This document shows, piece after piece, positions 7,740 to 15,615 of a DNA stretch of 18,153 nucleotides. A model generated the notes under the pieces. That model was not told the DNA's origin. It worked only from the letters and a program-made list of their open reading frames with translations, and searched no databases. Position numbers and translations under genes: made by a program. Within the stretch, counting starts at the first letter, position 1; the number at the start of each line of letters is the position of its first letter. The DNA comes from Candidatus Thorarchaeota archaeon (GTDB taxonomy: Archaea > Asgardarchaeota > Thorarchaeia > Thorarchaeales > Thorarchaeaceae): the NCBI GenBank assembly GCA_030642465.1, contig DAOWNS010000009.1:1-18153 (forward strand). Reading direction: 5' to 3'.

Positions 7740-10088
7740 ATGCTGCGCATTGGGAGAAAAGCAATTCTAATTACATTTACGCTTAGCATGTTACTACTTG
7801 TATTCATAGTGACTCCTGCTTCGGCGCTTTATGTTTCAGCGACGCAGGAAACCCACTCACAAGAACTTAACATAACTGATGAGAACAAAGGATACGTTTA
7901 CGGCACCCTTCCACCATTTGGAACGCGTGACGCACTCTGGCTAGATATCAATCAAGATGTTGACCTTAACATCTACAAGTACTATAGTACTGGTTGGGCC
8001 GAATCAGTTCGACATAAGAATGGTCCTGCTGAAACAATGTACTCCTTCTTTTTCAATGAACCTTACACACCAGGCTGGTTGGCCAATAGATCATATCTTC
8101 CAGTCTTCACAGAGTTTGTTAACACAACAAATGACGACCTGGAACTAACGATAGATCAGAAGCGTGTTGTGTTTCCGTTAGCGCTTGGTCAGCAGAGTTC
8201 GGTCATTTTAGAGCCGTACCTATATCACGCCGGCACACTCATGCTGTCAACCGAGGAGTTTGTTCACGTCACCATAGCTACTAGAACGGATTCTGTATCA
8301 ATGGAGGTGGTAGTGTACGATTCAGAGGGCCGCAATCTGGGGGCATTGCACCTCAATGGAGGGGATGTGGGAGTTCTTCCATTCCGACCATCTGGTCCTG
8401 GAATGCATACAATCAGACTATACCCCACCACTTCTGAAGAAGGACTCTTAGTAGCTGAAATCCTGCCCGTAGCTGTTGCTCCACAAACGATTCAGTATGG
8501 TGAAGTTGTGGAGGATGTTCTCTCTGGAAGCGAGTTCGTCATGGACAGCGGTTCCGGATCCATAGTGCTTACTGAGAAAGCTCCTACAGCTCGTACATAC
8601 AAGTTCAGTTCCAATTCAACCCATGCAGGTAGGATTGCGTATTCATTGAACTATCCGGACTTCCTCTTGCCTGTGCATGTACCCTTCAACCCAGAGCTGA
8701 AGGTCACTAGCGATTCATTTCAAGGAGGCCAAACTCCTGCAAGATATCAGATCCAGCTGGCGAACGATATCGGACAGTATTACTACCAGTCGTTTCAGGA
8801 GGAATCTTACTATCTGACGATCATCGGGATGGACGAGGTTGTCTATTCGATATACAATGAAGACCTAGCCCTAGGTCAATTGCCGCTGAACGAGGCCTTT
8901 TACCTTGAGAACAACTATCTCGATCCCCAGACAGTGGCGTATCAGCTATCGCTTGGTGAAGATGCGGTTTTGAAAGTGAACTCAACCGAGAACGCAGGCA
9001 ACTATGGCTGGGAACTCTTCAGTGTGCTTGATGATATGATGTATCGATCGCTTGATGTGGTCGATAGTTCGTCGTTCCACACCGCCGCCAGTTACTATCT
9101 TCCGGCTGGTGAGTACCTAGTGGTTGGCTCCGGAGGCTTGCCATCAAACGGCTATTATCAATTCAATCTTGGCTCGGTTTTTGACGACCTTAGTACAGTG
9201 GAGGTTTCTGTTGGCAGTACCGTGGGTGTTCGGTTCAATGTGAGTGCCATTAACTGGTACCTCACCAACATATCACTGCTGACTCATGACAATATCACTG
9301 TGTCAGCTGACTATGACTTCTACAACACCTATGGTCTGCTTGCATCCGGCTACAGCAATAATCTTGGCAACAGAGAGGTTGGAGGACATTGGATGGCGTT
9401 TGGTAACAACTTCACAACGAGGTCCTTCTCCAGTCTTGCAGACGGTTTCTTACTGGCTGTTATCAGCCCATACCAAGTTCAGAACAATACTGCAGGTCCT
9501 GGAAATCTGTACCATGACTACACGGTTGAGTACGGAATAGAGTTCGAGGATCGCTGGTCTGAGATATTCAACCAGACTGCTTCAATCACAGCAGAGGCAA
9601 CATCAGCATCCCACAACTTCACCCTCGGTGACCCTGGTGATGCATCTGAAACCTATGGGCTTTCCATAGCCTGTGAAGTGGGCATCTGGTACAACGTTTC
9701 AGTAATAGTCAGCGAAGTCAGTTCTTGGTATGCTCTCGCCTACCAGAACTATGAGGGTTGGACTCAGTTCCTGGACTGGCCAAGTCTGAACGACCGATTA
9801 GTCGGCTCAATAGGAAGCGAGGCATCCATCCAGATTGGAGCATTCAGCAATGAAATACTCCTAACGTTCCACGCAACAAGGATACTTCCTAGTGAGGGGA
9901 GTTTCTACGTGGAGATTACCCCACTTGTAAGCAATCCGCTTGAAGAGTTCTTCCTCGAATACCAAGGAGTTCCCCCTGGGGCTATTGATTGGGTTTTGCT
10001 AGGTGGTGGTATCGGCGTTGTTGCTGTGGTCGTTGTTGGAGGTCTTCTAATCGCTAAGAAGAAGGGCAAAGGTCCCTACTCACCATAG
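7740..10088 (+). CDS. Secreted, membrane-anchored surface protein
   Basis: This 782-residue protein starts with a classic signal peptide: basic 'MLRIGRKAI', a hydrophobic core to about residue 28, and cleavage probably after 'TPASA'. Its C-terminus is a single membrane helix ('VLLGGGIGVVAVVVVGGLLI') followed by a Lys-rich cytosolic tail. Most of the chain would therefore be outside the cell. The ectodomain is rich in Tyr, Ser, Thr, Asn and Gly and looks like repeated beta-sandwich domains; 'YYLPAGEYLVVGSGG' near residue 450 resembles the edge of PPC-type beta domains. Many N-x-S/T sequons (NIT, NTT, NST, NVS, NFT, NQT) suggest N-glycosylation. No catalytic motif was seen, so it is probably a structural, adhesive or S-layer-associated protein. 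The start is supported by GAGGTG 7 bases upstream. The gene ends at a strong terminator. Confidence 0.82.
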   Translation: MLRIGRKAILITFTLSMLLLVFIVTPASALYVSATQETHSQELNITDENKGYVYGTLPPFGTRDALWLDINQDVDLNIYKYYSTGWAESVRHKNGPAETMYSFFFNEPYTPGWLANRSYLPVFTEFVNTTNDDLELTIDQKRVVFPLALGQQSSVILEPYLYHAGTLMLSTEEFVHVTIATRTDSVSMEVVVYDSEGRNLGALHLNGGDVGVLPFRPSGPGMHTIRLYPTTSEEGLLVAEILPVAVAPQTIQYGEVVEDVLSGSEFVMDSGSGSIVLTEKAPTARTYKFSSNSTHAGRIAYSLNYPDFLLPVHVPFNPELKVTSDSFQGGQTPARYQIQLANDIGQYYYQSFQEESYYLTIIGMDEVVYSIYNEDLALGQLPLNEAFYLENNYLDPQTVAYQLSLGEDAVLKVNSTENAGNYGWELFSVLDDMMYRSLDVVDSSSFHTAASYYLPAGEYLVVGSGGLPSNGYYQFNLGSVFDDLSTVEVSVGSTVGVRFNVSAINWYLTNISLLTHDNITVSADYDFYNTYGLLASGYSNNLGNREVGGHWMAFGNNFTTRSFSSLADGFLLAVISPYQVQNNTAGPGNLYHDYTVEYGIEFEDRWSEIFNQTASITAEATSASHNFTLGDPGDASETYGLSIACEVGIWYNVSVIVSEVSSWYALAYQNYEGWTQFLDWPSLNDRLVGSIGSEASIQIGAFSNEILLTFHATRILPSEGSFYVEITPLVSNPLEEFFLEYQGVPPGAIDWVLLGGGIGVVAVVVVGGLLIAKKKGKGPYSP

Positions 10089-10096
10089 TGTATCTT

Positions 10097-10129
10097 GAGG
10101 GTCTTCGGGCCCTCACACTCTCTTTTTTT
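10097..10129 (+). terminator. UUCG-loop terminator after the surface protein gene
   Basis: GAGGGTC (10097-10103) pairs with GGCCCTC (10108-10114), including one T-G wobble, around a TTCG tetraloop closed by C-G. This exceptionally stable hairpin is followed by a run of seven T (10123-10129). It begins 8 bases after the stop codon. Confidence 0.75.
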
Positions 10130-10210
10130 CATTGCCAAACTTGAGCTTTGCTATCCCATTTTGCAGTAATCTCGTTTTGCTTGAAATCGTTTCAGACGTA
10201 ACGTAAACTG

Positions 10211-10258
10211 AAAAAAGGGCAAATAAAAAGCAAGGAAGAATGGGGGAATCCCCATTCT
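10211..10258 (-). terminator. Terminator of the helical GYQEKE protein gene
   Basis: On the minus strand, AGAATGGGG (10258-10250) pairs perfectly with CCCCATTCT (10245-10237) around a four-base loop. T-rich runs follow at 10225-10229 and 10211-10216. It faces the opposing terminator at 10097-10129, so transcription from both convergent genes is blocked. Confidence 0.7.
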
Positions 10259-10280
10259 ACACGTTATTGAAATGATTGAA

Positions 10281-10841
10281 TTAATCTTGGTAGCCTTTCA
10301 TGTAGCCCTCGCGTTGGTTCCATTTATCTTCGAGCCGCTGCATGGTCTGCCACATTCGATACGTGTAGTTCCACGCCTCGTCGAACTTGCCTTGGTTCAT
10401 CTGGTCGAGGAACTCTTCCGCAACATCGTTAACGTTTCCTATGTCTTCGATGATAGTAGCATCGAACTCGTACATATTGTCGAGCTCTTTTTCGTTAATC
10501 TTCTCTTTGGAGCCCCAAGCAGCATATCCATAGTCGGCGTACCTGATAGCTGACTCTATCTTATCTGTAAGAGCCAACATGCGATCGAAGGTCTCCCATG
10601 TCTTTGACAGATCATAGTCGACGACCATCATCTGAAGTTTCTCAAGGTCCTGCTTGACAAGCCTCAGCTGATCTGCAATGAACTCTCGGAGAACTTTGTC
10701 TGCTGCGCGGCGTTCCTCCTTCTCCTGATAGCCGTGCCATCCAGGAATGTAGTGCGTGATTTTACCAAAAAGACCACCTTTGATATCCTTGGCAGATTTC
10801 TTCCTGATTCGTTTGGCTATCGGGTCTGTTACCTTACCCAT
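10281..10841 (-). CDS. Helical cytosolic protein with 'GYQEKEERRAADK' motif
   Basis: This 186-residue protein has no assigned function. A basic N-terminus is followed by 'YIPGWHGYQEKEERRAADKV' at about residues 31-50, then long amphipathic helices to the end, many with acidic faces. Signal peptide and membrane helices are absent. From memory, similar 'GYxxKExRRxxDK' proteins occur in bacteria and archaea near SPFH and zinc-ribbon genes, and both of those occur in this window at 4794-5753 and 17617-18153. That link is an inference and not verified. ATG 10841 follows AGGAG at 10852-10856 with a 10-base spacer. A TATA-like TTTAAGTA near 10914-10925 would give a leader of about 55 bases. A hairpin/T-tract terminator ends the gene. 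Confidence 0.72.
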   Translation of the reverse strand: MGKVTDPIAKRIRKKSAKDIKGGLFGKITHYIPGWHGYQEKEERRAADKVLREFIADQLRLVKQDLEKLQMMVVDYDLSKTWETFDRMLALTDKIESAIRYADYGYAAWGSKEKINEKELDNMYEFDATIIEDIGNVNDVAEEFLDQMNQGKFDEAWNYTYRMWQTMQRLEDKWNQREGYMKGYQD

Positions 10842-11043
10842 TTTCTTAATTCTCCTGTAGCTTGTACTGTCCCTGTCGTCAAGTACACAGGTGTCTTACA
10901 TTGGCCTCTCAACTTTTACTTAAAAACAATCTCTTCATTTCATGCAGGATTGCATCCTCATTGGGACGGGAGTTTTCAAGGTTTCGTTTGGACTTGTTGC
11001 TGTTGTAAGCATTGTTTCATGCCACTCAATGTTGAATGAGTGA

Positions 11044-11077
11044 GGACTGAGGGGGCTCGCGTATCCCCCTGCCGTCC
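11044..11077 (-). terminator. GC-rich stem-loop after the SAM synthetase gene
   Basis: Nested arms pair here: GGAC/GTCC outside and AGGGGG/CCCCCT inside, with a nine-base loop. It lies 24 bases beyond the SAM synthetase stop codon. No clear T-run follows on the minus strand, so it may stabilise the mRNA 3' end or end transcription weakly. The rest of the 10842-11100 gap holds only the leader of the neighbouring gene. Confidence 0.4.
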
Positions 11078-11100
11078 TTTTCAAGCTCAGATTTTGGGAC

Positions 11101-12300
11101 TCACCACAACTGGTATTTTCTTTTCACGAAGCCCTTCCATACGTCTGGGAGTTTCGAAATTACTTCCTCTGTGATACTGGAGATAGAGCCGCTGATTGCG
11201 TCTAAATCGCAGCTTCCGTAGCATTCGATGTTCACAGCCCTCGGCTCAGTTATTGGTGCGCCGATTTGACTGACCAAGTAGCAGTAAACTTGTTCCACAT
11301 CGGGATGCTCCTTGATAACGCGATCTACAATCTCTCTGGCGGCCACGTTGTATGTTTTCCCAACATGAGAAACGGGGTTCTTACCAGCGGCAGCTTCCAG
11401 TGTCATGGGTCTGTAGGGAGTTATCAGACCGTTGGCTCTATTGCCTCGGCCCACCTGTCCATCGTCGCCATGCTCGGCAGACGTTCCAGTAACCGTCAAA
11501 TAGTATAGACCTTCATCGGGTGCATCAGCGCCGTTGACGTCCACAGCTACTTCCAAGTCCGTAATTTTAGATGCTAGGTCCAATAGCATATCCTTAGTGC
11601 CCTGCATTACATTGGCGTACTCGTGCGCGTCTTTTGTTTCCGAAGATATGATTGCAGACGCAATCTGGAGGTGGATCTTGTCGCCAACTCTGGTTCCCAT
11701 CACCTTGATGTCTTCGCCTATCTGAGGCCATTTCTTCTTGGTCTTGGGATTGTTGAGAAGATACTCAGATTTGAGAGTGAGTTCTTCTGTGGGTGACATT
11801 GGCGCATAGCCAACACCGAAGCTTGTGTCATTCGCTCTGGGAATCTCAAGTTCATAGTCGAAGTTGCCCACAAGGTCCGTGCTCCCTGCTCTTATCTTGT
11901 AGTCAACTATGACGTCTGAATTCACGTCCATGTGCGGCAAATCCCTTGCGAGCCACTCACGAGTATGCTCTATTGCGAACTTACCCACTGGTACTTGATT
12001 CTTGAAATCCTTCCCTACAATTCCCACAGCTCGACCGCTCATTAGAATGTAGATCGGCTCAATGACATCGCCTCCACCAAAACGTGCGTTCGACTGCCCG
12101 CCGACAAGAAGCACCTTGTCGACGTTGTGATGTTGAACTCTCCCGAATACCTCCAAATAGTACTCACTTAGTCTTACAGATAGTTCCTCTGCGGCTTTAT
12201 CACAGAGTGTATCTGGATGACCCTTGCCTTTACGCTCCACGACCTCAACTCTCTGCTGAGGAACTGGAATGCCTGCTCCACGCGTAACTTCAATATTCAT
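11101..12300 (-). CDS. mat: Archaeal S-adenosylmethionine synthetase
   Basis: This is the archaeal form of methionine adenosyltransferase (COG1812 type), which makes S-adenosylmethionine from methionine and ATP and is only distantly related to bacterial MetK. The N-terminal signature 'VERKGKGHPDTLCDKAAEE' lies near residue 25. It is followed by 'VDKVLLVGGQSNARFGGGD', 'PIYILMSGRA', and the late 'GDDGQVGRGNRANGLI' and 'AAAGKNPVSHVGK' segments, all characteristic. The 399-residue length from ATG 12300 is normal for the family. TTG 12306 would add two residues and is less likely. The gene is divergent from an XRE-CBS regulator across a 127-base region rich in inverted repeats, suggesting control by that protein. 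The enzyme supplies methyl donor for, among others, the DNA methyltransferase in this window. Confidence 0.95.
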   Translation of the reverse strand: MNIEVTRGAGIPVPQQRVEVVERKGKGHPDTLCDKAAEELSVRLSEYYLEVFGRVQHHNVDKVLLVGGQSNARFGGGDVIEPIYILMSGRAVGIVGKDFKNQVPVGKFAIEHTREWLARDLPHMDVNSDVIVDYKIRAGSTDLVGNFDYELEIPRANDTSFGVGYAPMSPTEELTLKSEYLLNNPKTKKKWPQIGEDIKVMGTRVGDKIHLQIASAIISSETKDAHEYANVMQGTKDMLLDLASKITDLEVAVDVNGADAPDEGLYYLTVTGTSAEHGDDGQVGRGNRANGLITPYRPMTLEAAAGKNPVSHVGKTYNVAAREIVDRVIKEHPDVEQVYCYLVSQIGAPITEPRAVNIECYGSCDLDAISGSISSITEEVISKLPDVWKGFVKRKYQLW

Positions 12301-12370
12301 TGTCAATCAACTCGTCTTTCCCGCGGGCCCGAAGTGAAACTACTTAAGTCTATACATACCTGATTCTCAT

Positions 12371-12425
12371 GGGTAATACTAGCAGTAATTCCAATTACCC
12401 CTAGGAATACATAGTGGGAATCCCA
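12371..12425. promoter_or_regulatory. Inverted repeats between mat and the XRE-CBS gene
   Basis: Three symmetric elements sit in the divergent promoter region: GGGTAAT (12371-12377) with ATTACCC (12394-12400); TAATT-CC-AATTA (12386-12397); and TGGGA-A-TCCCA (12415-12425), ending 2 bases before the regulator's TTG start. A TATA-like ATACATA overlaps this stretch for the plus-strand gene. A minus-strand TATA-like CTTAAGTAG around 12340-12350 serves mat. These are natural operator candidates for the helix-turn-helix protein. Symmetry is seen directly; function is inferred. Confidence 0.4.
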
Positions 12426-12427
12426 TC

Positions 12428-12961
12428 TTGATAACACCAGAGAGCATCCATCGGATGAGAAGAGAAGCAGGTCTGACTCAGTCTGAACTTGCCATAGAAG
12501 TGGGAGTATCTCAATCCTACATTGCGCGGATAGAGAACGGCACACTTGACCCCAAACTATCGATTGCAAACAAGATTATCCAGGTATTCAACACTCGGAG
12601 TCCTCAACGGTGTGGAAACGTTATGACGGCGAATCCTATCACGATTGACTCTCGCAAATCTGTTTCAGCGGCTGTCCAAGTTATGCGACAACGAAGTTTC
12701 TCACAACTGCCTGTAGTGCGTGGGGAAAGAATCGTGGGGATTGTCACAGAACGTGATATCGTGCGCAACCTTCAACACGACTTGGATAAACTATCCGTCC
12801 AGGCGATCATGGGTTCCGGTGGTGTGCCGACAGTTGACGAAACCACGCCCGTTGATGCAATCATACCACTGTTGGAATCATACCAAGCGGTTGTAATCCA
12901 GAATCAGGGGCGAGTTACGGGCATAATTTCTCGATCGGATCTCCTGAAGGCTAAGAGATGA
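12428..12961 (+). CDS. XRE-type helix-turn-helix regulator with two CBS domains
   Basis: This 177-residue protein joins an N-terminal XRE helix-turn-helix (residues 5-55, 'RREAGLTQSELAIEVGVSQS' then 'YIARIENGTLDPKLS') to a tandem CBS pair. CBS1 is at about 62-115 ('VMTANPITID...GIVTERDIV') and CBS2 at 124-175 ('AIMGSGGVPTVDE...GIISRSDLL'). CBS pairs commonly bind adenosyl ligands such as AMP, ATP or S-adenosylmethionine, so this looks like a ligand-sensing transcription factor of a widespread archaeal type. It starts at TTG 12428; the next in-frame candidate, ATG at residue 10, would cut into the HTH domain. No Shine-Dalgarno is visible, so the transcript may be leaderless. Divergent placement beside the SAM synthetase gene suggests that gene, and itself, as targets. 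Confidence 0.9.
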   Translation: MITPESIHRMRREAGLTQSELAIEVGVSQSYIARIENGTLDPKLSIANKIIQVFNTRSPQRCGNVMTANPITIDSRKSVSAAVQVMRQRSFSQLPVVRGERIVGIVTERDIVRNLQHDLDKLSVQAIMGSGGVPTVDETTPVDAIIPLLESYQAVVIQNQGRVTGIISRSDLLKAKR

Positions 12962-13028
12962 CTGGAATGGCTGGTGTGTCCTGCTCAGGAATGAGTTGCC
13001 TTCCTCTTGTGTGCCCCCGCAGAATGAA

Positions 13029-13036
13029 TTATATAT
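13029..13036 (+). promoter_or_regulatory. Putative TATA box for the 13072 helical protein
   Basis: TTATATAT lies 36-43 bases upstream of GTG 13072, so a start site about 25 bases downstream leaves a leader near 14 bases. It lies in the 110-base gap after the XRE-CBS gene and suggests independent transcription. Confidence 0.45.
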
Positions 13037-13071
13037 CCTAATTCAGAGATGACCTTGGAGTAGAAGAAATC

Positions 13072-13728
13072 GTGGTAAGTGAACTGGAAATCCTTGAGGA
13101 CCTCCGCGAGGGAATAGACACTTTCGTGGAGCGCTGGTCGAAGATTCAGCGCAACTCAATGAAGTCCATTCAAGCCGTAACCAATACGCTAGTCCAGATT
13201 GAGCACCTAGATGGTCCTTTGGGAAAACTCCAAGGGTTCAAGAATATACGTGAGAACACGAGGGGTAAGCTCTTGGTCAATCTGTTTGACAAGCTCGTGC
13301 CCTCTCTTGAAAGCTCTATCAAAGAATTCAGTAAGCTCATGAAGATGTTTGAGAGTTTAAGGAAGAAGGTTTCGGACATCCAGACTTTCAATGAGTCCTT
13401 GAGAGGGAATCTCGATGAATCTTCAGACCTAGAAGACTTTGTAGGTTTTCTAGAGCTGATCATCATCAGTGTTCAAGACATACTGACAATGTTTGAAGCT
13501 GAGTTCTTGGTCAAGACGACCATCTTCCAAGACCTTGAGGACGGGACTGCTGACTTGGCAGTTGTTAGCAACTACTTAACGGTCTGGATAGCTGAACCGA
13601 ACATCGAACCCCATGCCTTAGAGAAGCTTCTGAAGGATCTAGATGAACACTTCGAGCTGTTACGAGATGTCTTCACTGGTAAGACCCACATTAGAATACC
13701 AGACGTTCACAGGAAGATGCCCTATTAA
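13072..13728 (+). CDS. Helical coiled-coil protein, unknown function
   Basis: This 218-residue protein is not a family I recognise. It is almost entirely helical and leucine-rich. Long amphipathic stretches ('ILEDLREGIDTFVERWSKI', 'LVPSLESSIKEFSKLMKMF', 'LEKLLKDLDEHFELLRDVF') are suited to coiled-coil or helical-bundle packing. It has no signal peptide, membrane helix or metal-binding motif, so it is probably cytosolic. Start GTG 13072 is the first start after an upstream stop and agrees with a TATATAT box at the right distance. It shares strand with the XRE-CBS gene but has its own apparent promoter. The 259 bases that follow (13729-13987) hold no gene, tRNA or clear terminator that I can see. 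Confidence 0.7.
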   Translation: MVSELEILEDLREGIDTFVERWSKIQRNSMKSIQAVTNTLVQIEHLDGPLGKLQGFKNIRENTRGKLLVNLFDKLVPSLESSIKEFSKLMKMFESLRKKVSDIQTFNESLRGNLDESSDLEDFVGFLELIIISVQDILTMFEAEFLVKTTIFQDLEDGTADLAVVSNYLTVWIAEPNIEPHALEKLLKDLDEHFELLRDVFTGKTHIRIPDVHRKMPY

Positions 13729-13987
13729 TTCACTGACTGTAATCACTCATGGAATCATCTACCGCAGTTCCTCAAACGCGAAGTCCTCGATTCATTTCGT
13801 CAGTTATCTTTATTCTCTATGTACTTGGTCATGGCATCACCTAATTTGGGCTAGCCCTCAGATTATTCTGTTCCCTTGATTGTGCCTTTCGGTTCATACG
13901 ATTTCTATTAGGTTGGGCATTTCGATGAAGTCATTCTGTGAGTCTGGTGGACTATTTGTACTGTATTATGCGATTGGCGAGTCTTTC

Positions 13988-15373
13988 TTATTTTGCCTCT
14001 GCTGCCTTTTGCTTAATCCCCCAGCCTACGAGCAGAAGTCCCACCAATGCCGAAATAACGAAGGCAAGAAGGATACTAGCCTTTGATGATGCAAGTGTTG
14101 ATTCTAGAGAGAAGGACAGAGTGGCGATAAAAGTCGATATAGTGAAACCAATTCCGGTCAAGACACAGATTCCAACCACGATTCTTGTGTCTTCGTTTTT
14201 CAACAACGTACCATAACCCAATCGAGTTGCCAGCCAGATCATGCCAAGGACGCCAAGGGGCTTTCCAATGACCAGCCCTAGGATTATGCCGATGGAAACA
14301 GGCTCTGCAAGAGATATGAGAACGCTAGTTTCTAGGACAACTCCTCCGTTTGCCAATGCAAACAGGGGCAAAACAACGAAAATAACCCAAGGTGCAAGAA
14401 GACACTCTAATCTCTGAAGCGGTGTTTCAACGTCGTTGCAGGCCACCTTGAGCGTCTGAGTCGTATCCAGAAACTCTGTCATTTCGAATTGCCCCTGCCC
14501 GGTTGCCATTTGGGTCACACTAGCCAAGAGAGGAACACTGACTTCTGCAAAATCAGCATAGTCCCTCTTGATGCTTGCAGGAATCGTCATGGCCACCAAT
14601 ATGCCAACCAGCGCAGGATGAACTCCAGACTCGAGGATAAGTAGCCAAAGAGCAGCGCCGAGCAGCGCGTAAGGGAGCCCTCTTCTTACTCCGAATTTAT
14701 TGAGTCCAATCAGTCCAACCATCATTAGTAAAGACAATACCAGATATGTCGCACGAATTCCATCAGAGTAGAACAGAGTTATGACTGCAATTGCCGCAAT
14801 ATCATCCACTATGGCAAGTGTAGTCAAAAAGATTCTTGAAGGCATAGACACTTTGTTACCGAAGAGGGAGAGCAATCCCAATGCAACTGCAATGTCAGTA
14901 GCTATTGGTATTGCCCAACCTGCATATGTCGCAGAACCAGGCGGGTTGAACATTAGTTAGATTATTGCTGGCAAAACCAACCCGCCGATGGCAGCGAGTA
15001 TTGGCAGCATTGCAGTGTTGACCGTGGAGATTTCGCCAATCAGGATTTCTCTTTTTAATTCCAAGCCGATATGCAGAAAGAAGAAGGTCATTAGAAGGTC
15101 GTTTATCCAAAGTAAAAGCGGCTTTGATATCACAAATGGTCCAATCGTAAAGGATATGATTGTGCTCCACAGCTCGCCATAGGTATGACCAAGGGGTGAG
15201 TTGATCCATATTATGGAAACAAGGATGCATACCAATAGAACGATGCCTCCTGATGCTTCTTTCCGCATGAACTGTTTGAAAGGCCTGATGAGCACTAATT
15301 CTCGACTTGGTTGGGTCTTCTTGAAATGTTTCTTGCTGGGGCCAACCATTTCATCTTCCTGATTTCGCGTCAT
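13988..15373 (-). pseudogene. nhaA: NhaA-type Na+/H+ antiporter interrupted by an in-frame TAA
   Basis: This encodes an NhaA family antiporter, which exchanges Na+ for protons across the cytoplasmic membrane for pH and sodium balance. The reading frame is one and the same from ATG 15373 to the stop at 13988 (about 460 residues), but codon 139 (14959-14957) is TAA. It sits in 'LVLPAII*LMFNPPG', where NhaA proteins usually have 'PALIYL', so one base change from a Tyr codon explains it. Beyond the stop the protein is well conserved: 'WAIPIATDIAVALG' (T159-D160), 'LAIVDDIAAI' with the catalytic Asp pair D190-D191, and 'GKPLGVLG' with the conserved Lys. An ATG two codons after the stop could restart a headless fragment. 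A CTTTAAAG box at 15396-15403 suggests a near-leaderless transcript. Whether this is decay or a sequencing error is open. Confidence 0.88.
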
Positions 15374-15395
15374 GTTAGCGCCTTTTGGAATTGCC

Positions 15396-15403
15396 CTTTA
15401 AAG
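15396..15403 (-). promoter_or_regulatory. Putative TATA box for nhaA
   Basis: CTTTAAAG, self-complementary, is centred about 26 bases before ATG 15373 and predicts a near-leaderless mRNA. The rest of the 15374-15615 gap holds no gene I can support. Confidence 0.4.
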
Positions 15404-15604
15404 CGTTGTTAACCCTATGGAACTTCAATTTCCATGACGATGTGACCTTTCATTTTTCGCAACGCGTGTGAATTAGAAGTGGTTCAGCTTAGCATCAAGT
15501 GTTGAGCCAGAGCGACTAGAGCAATGGCCTTGGCAAGTTGGAGCGGTTGGATCGAGAACCATCAGCCTTAATTGGAATTCTCTTATGTGAGCGGGCAATC
15601 CACT

Positions 15605-15609
15605 GAGGT
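15605..15609 (+). promoter_or_regulatory. Ribosome binding site of trpS
   Basis: GAGGT lies 6 bases before ATG 15616, confirming that start. A TATA-like TTAATT near 15569-15574 is a reasonable promoter element. Confidence 0.55.
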
Positions 15610-15615
15610 CTCACG

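Noticed and set aside
12318..12330. GC palindrome CCCGCGGG/GGGCCC upstream of mat
   Set aside because: Short and lies in the probable mat leader; could form a small hairpin but nothing supports a riboswitch, and its size is far below any SAM riboswitch.
13643..14216. Overlapping plus-strand frames at the 3' end of nhaA and in the preceding gap
   Set aside because: Composition is not protein-like, they overlap known genes, and none has a promoter or ribosome binding site.
14951..14959. Recoded stop (pyrrolysine or selenocysteine) in nhaA
   Set aside because: The codon is TAA, which neither system uses, and no downstream recoding hairpin was apparent.
15478..15572. tRNA-like stretch with a GGTT...AACC arm before trpS
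   Set aside because: No acceptor stem, no proper T-loop (TTCRA) and no D-arm could be arranged on either strand.
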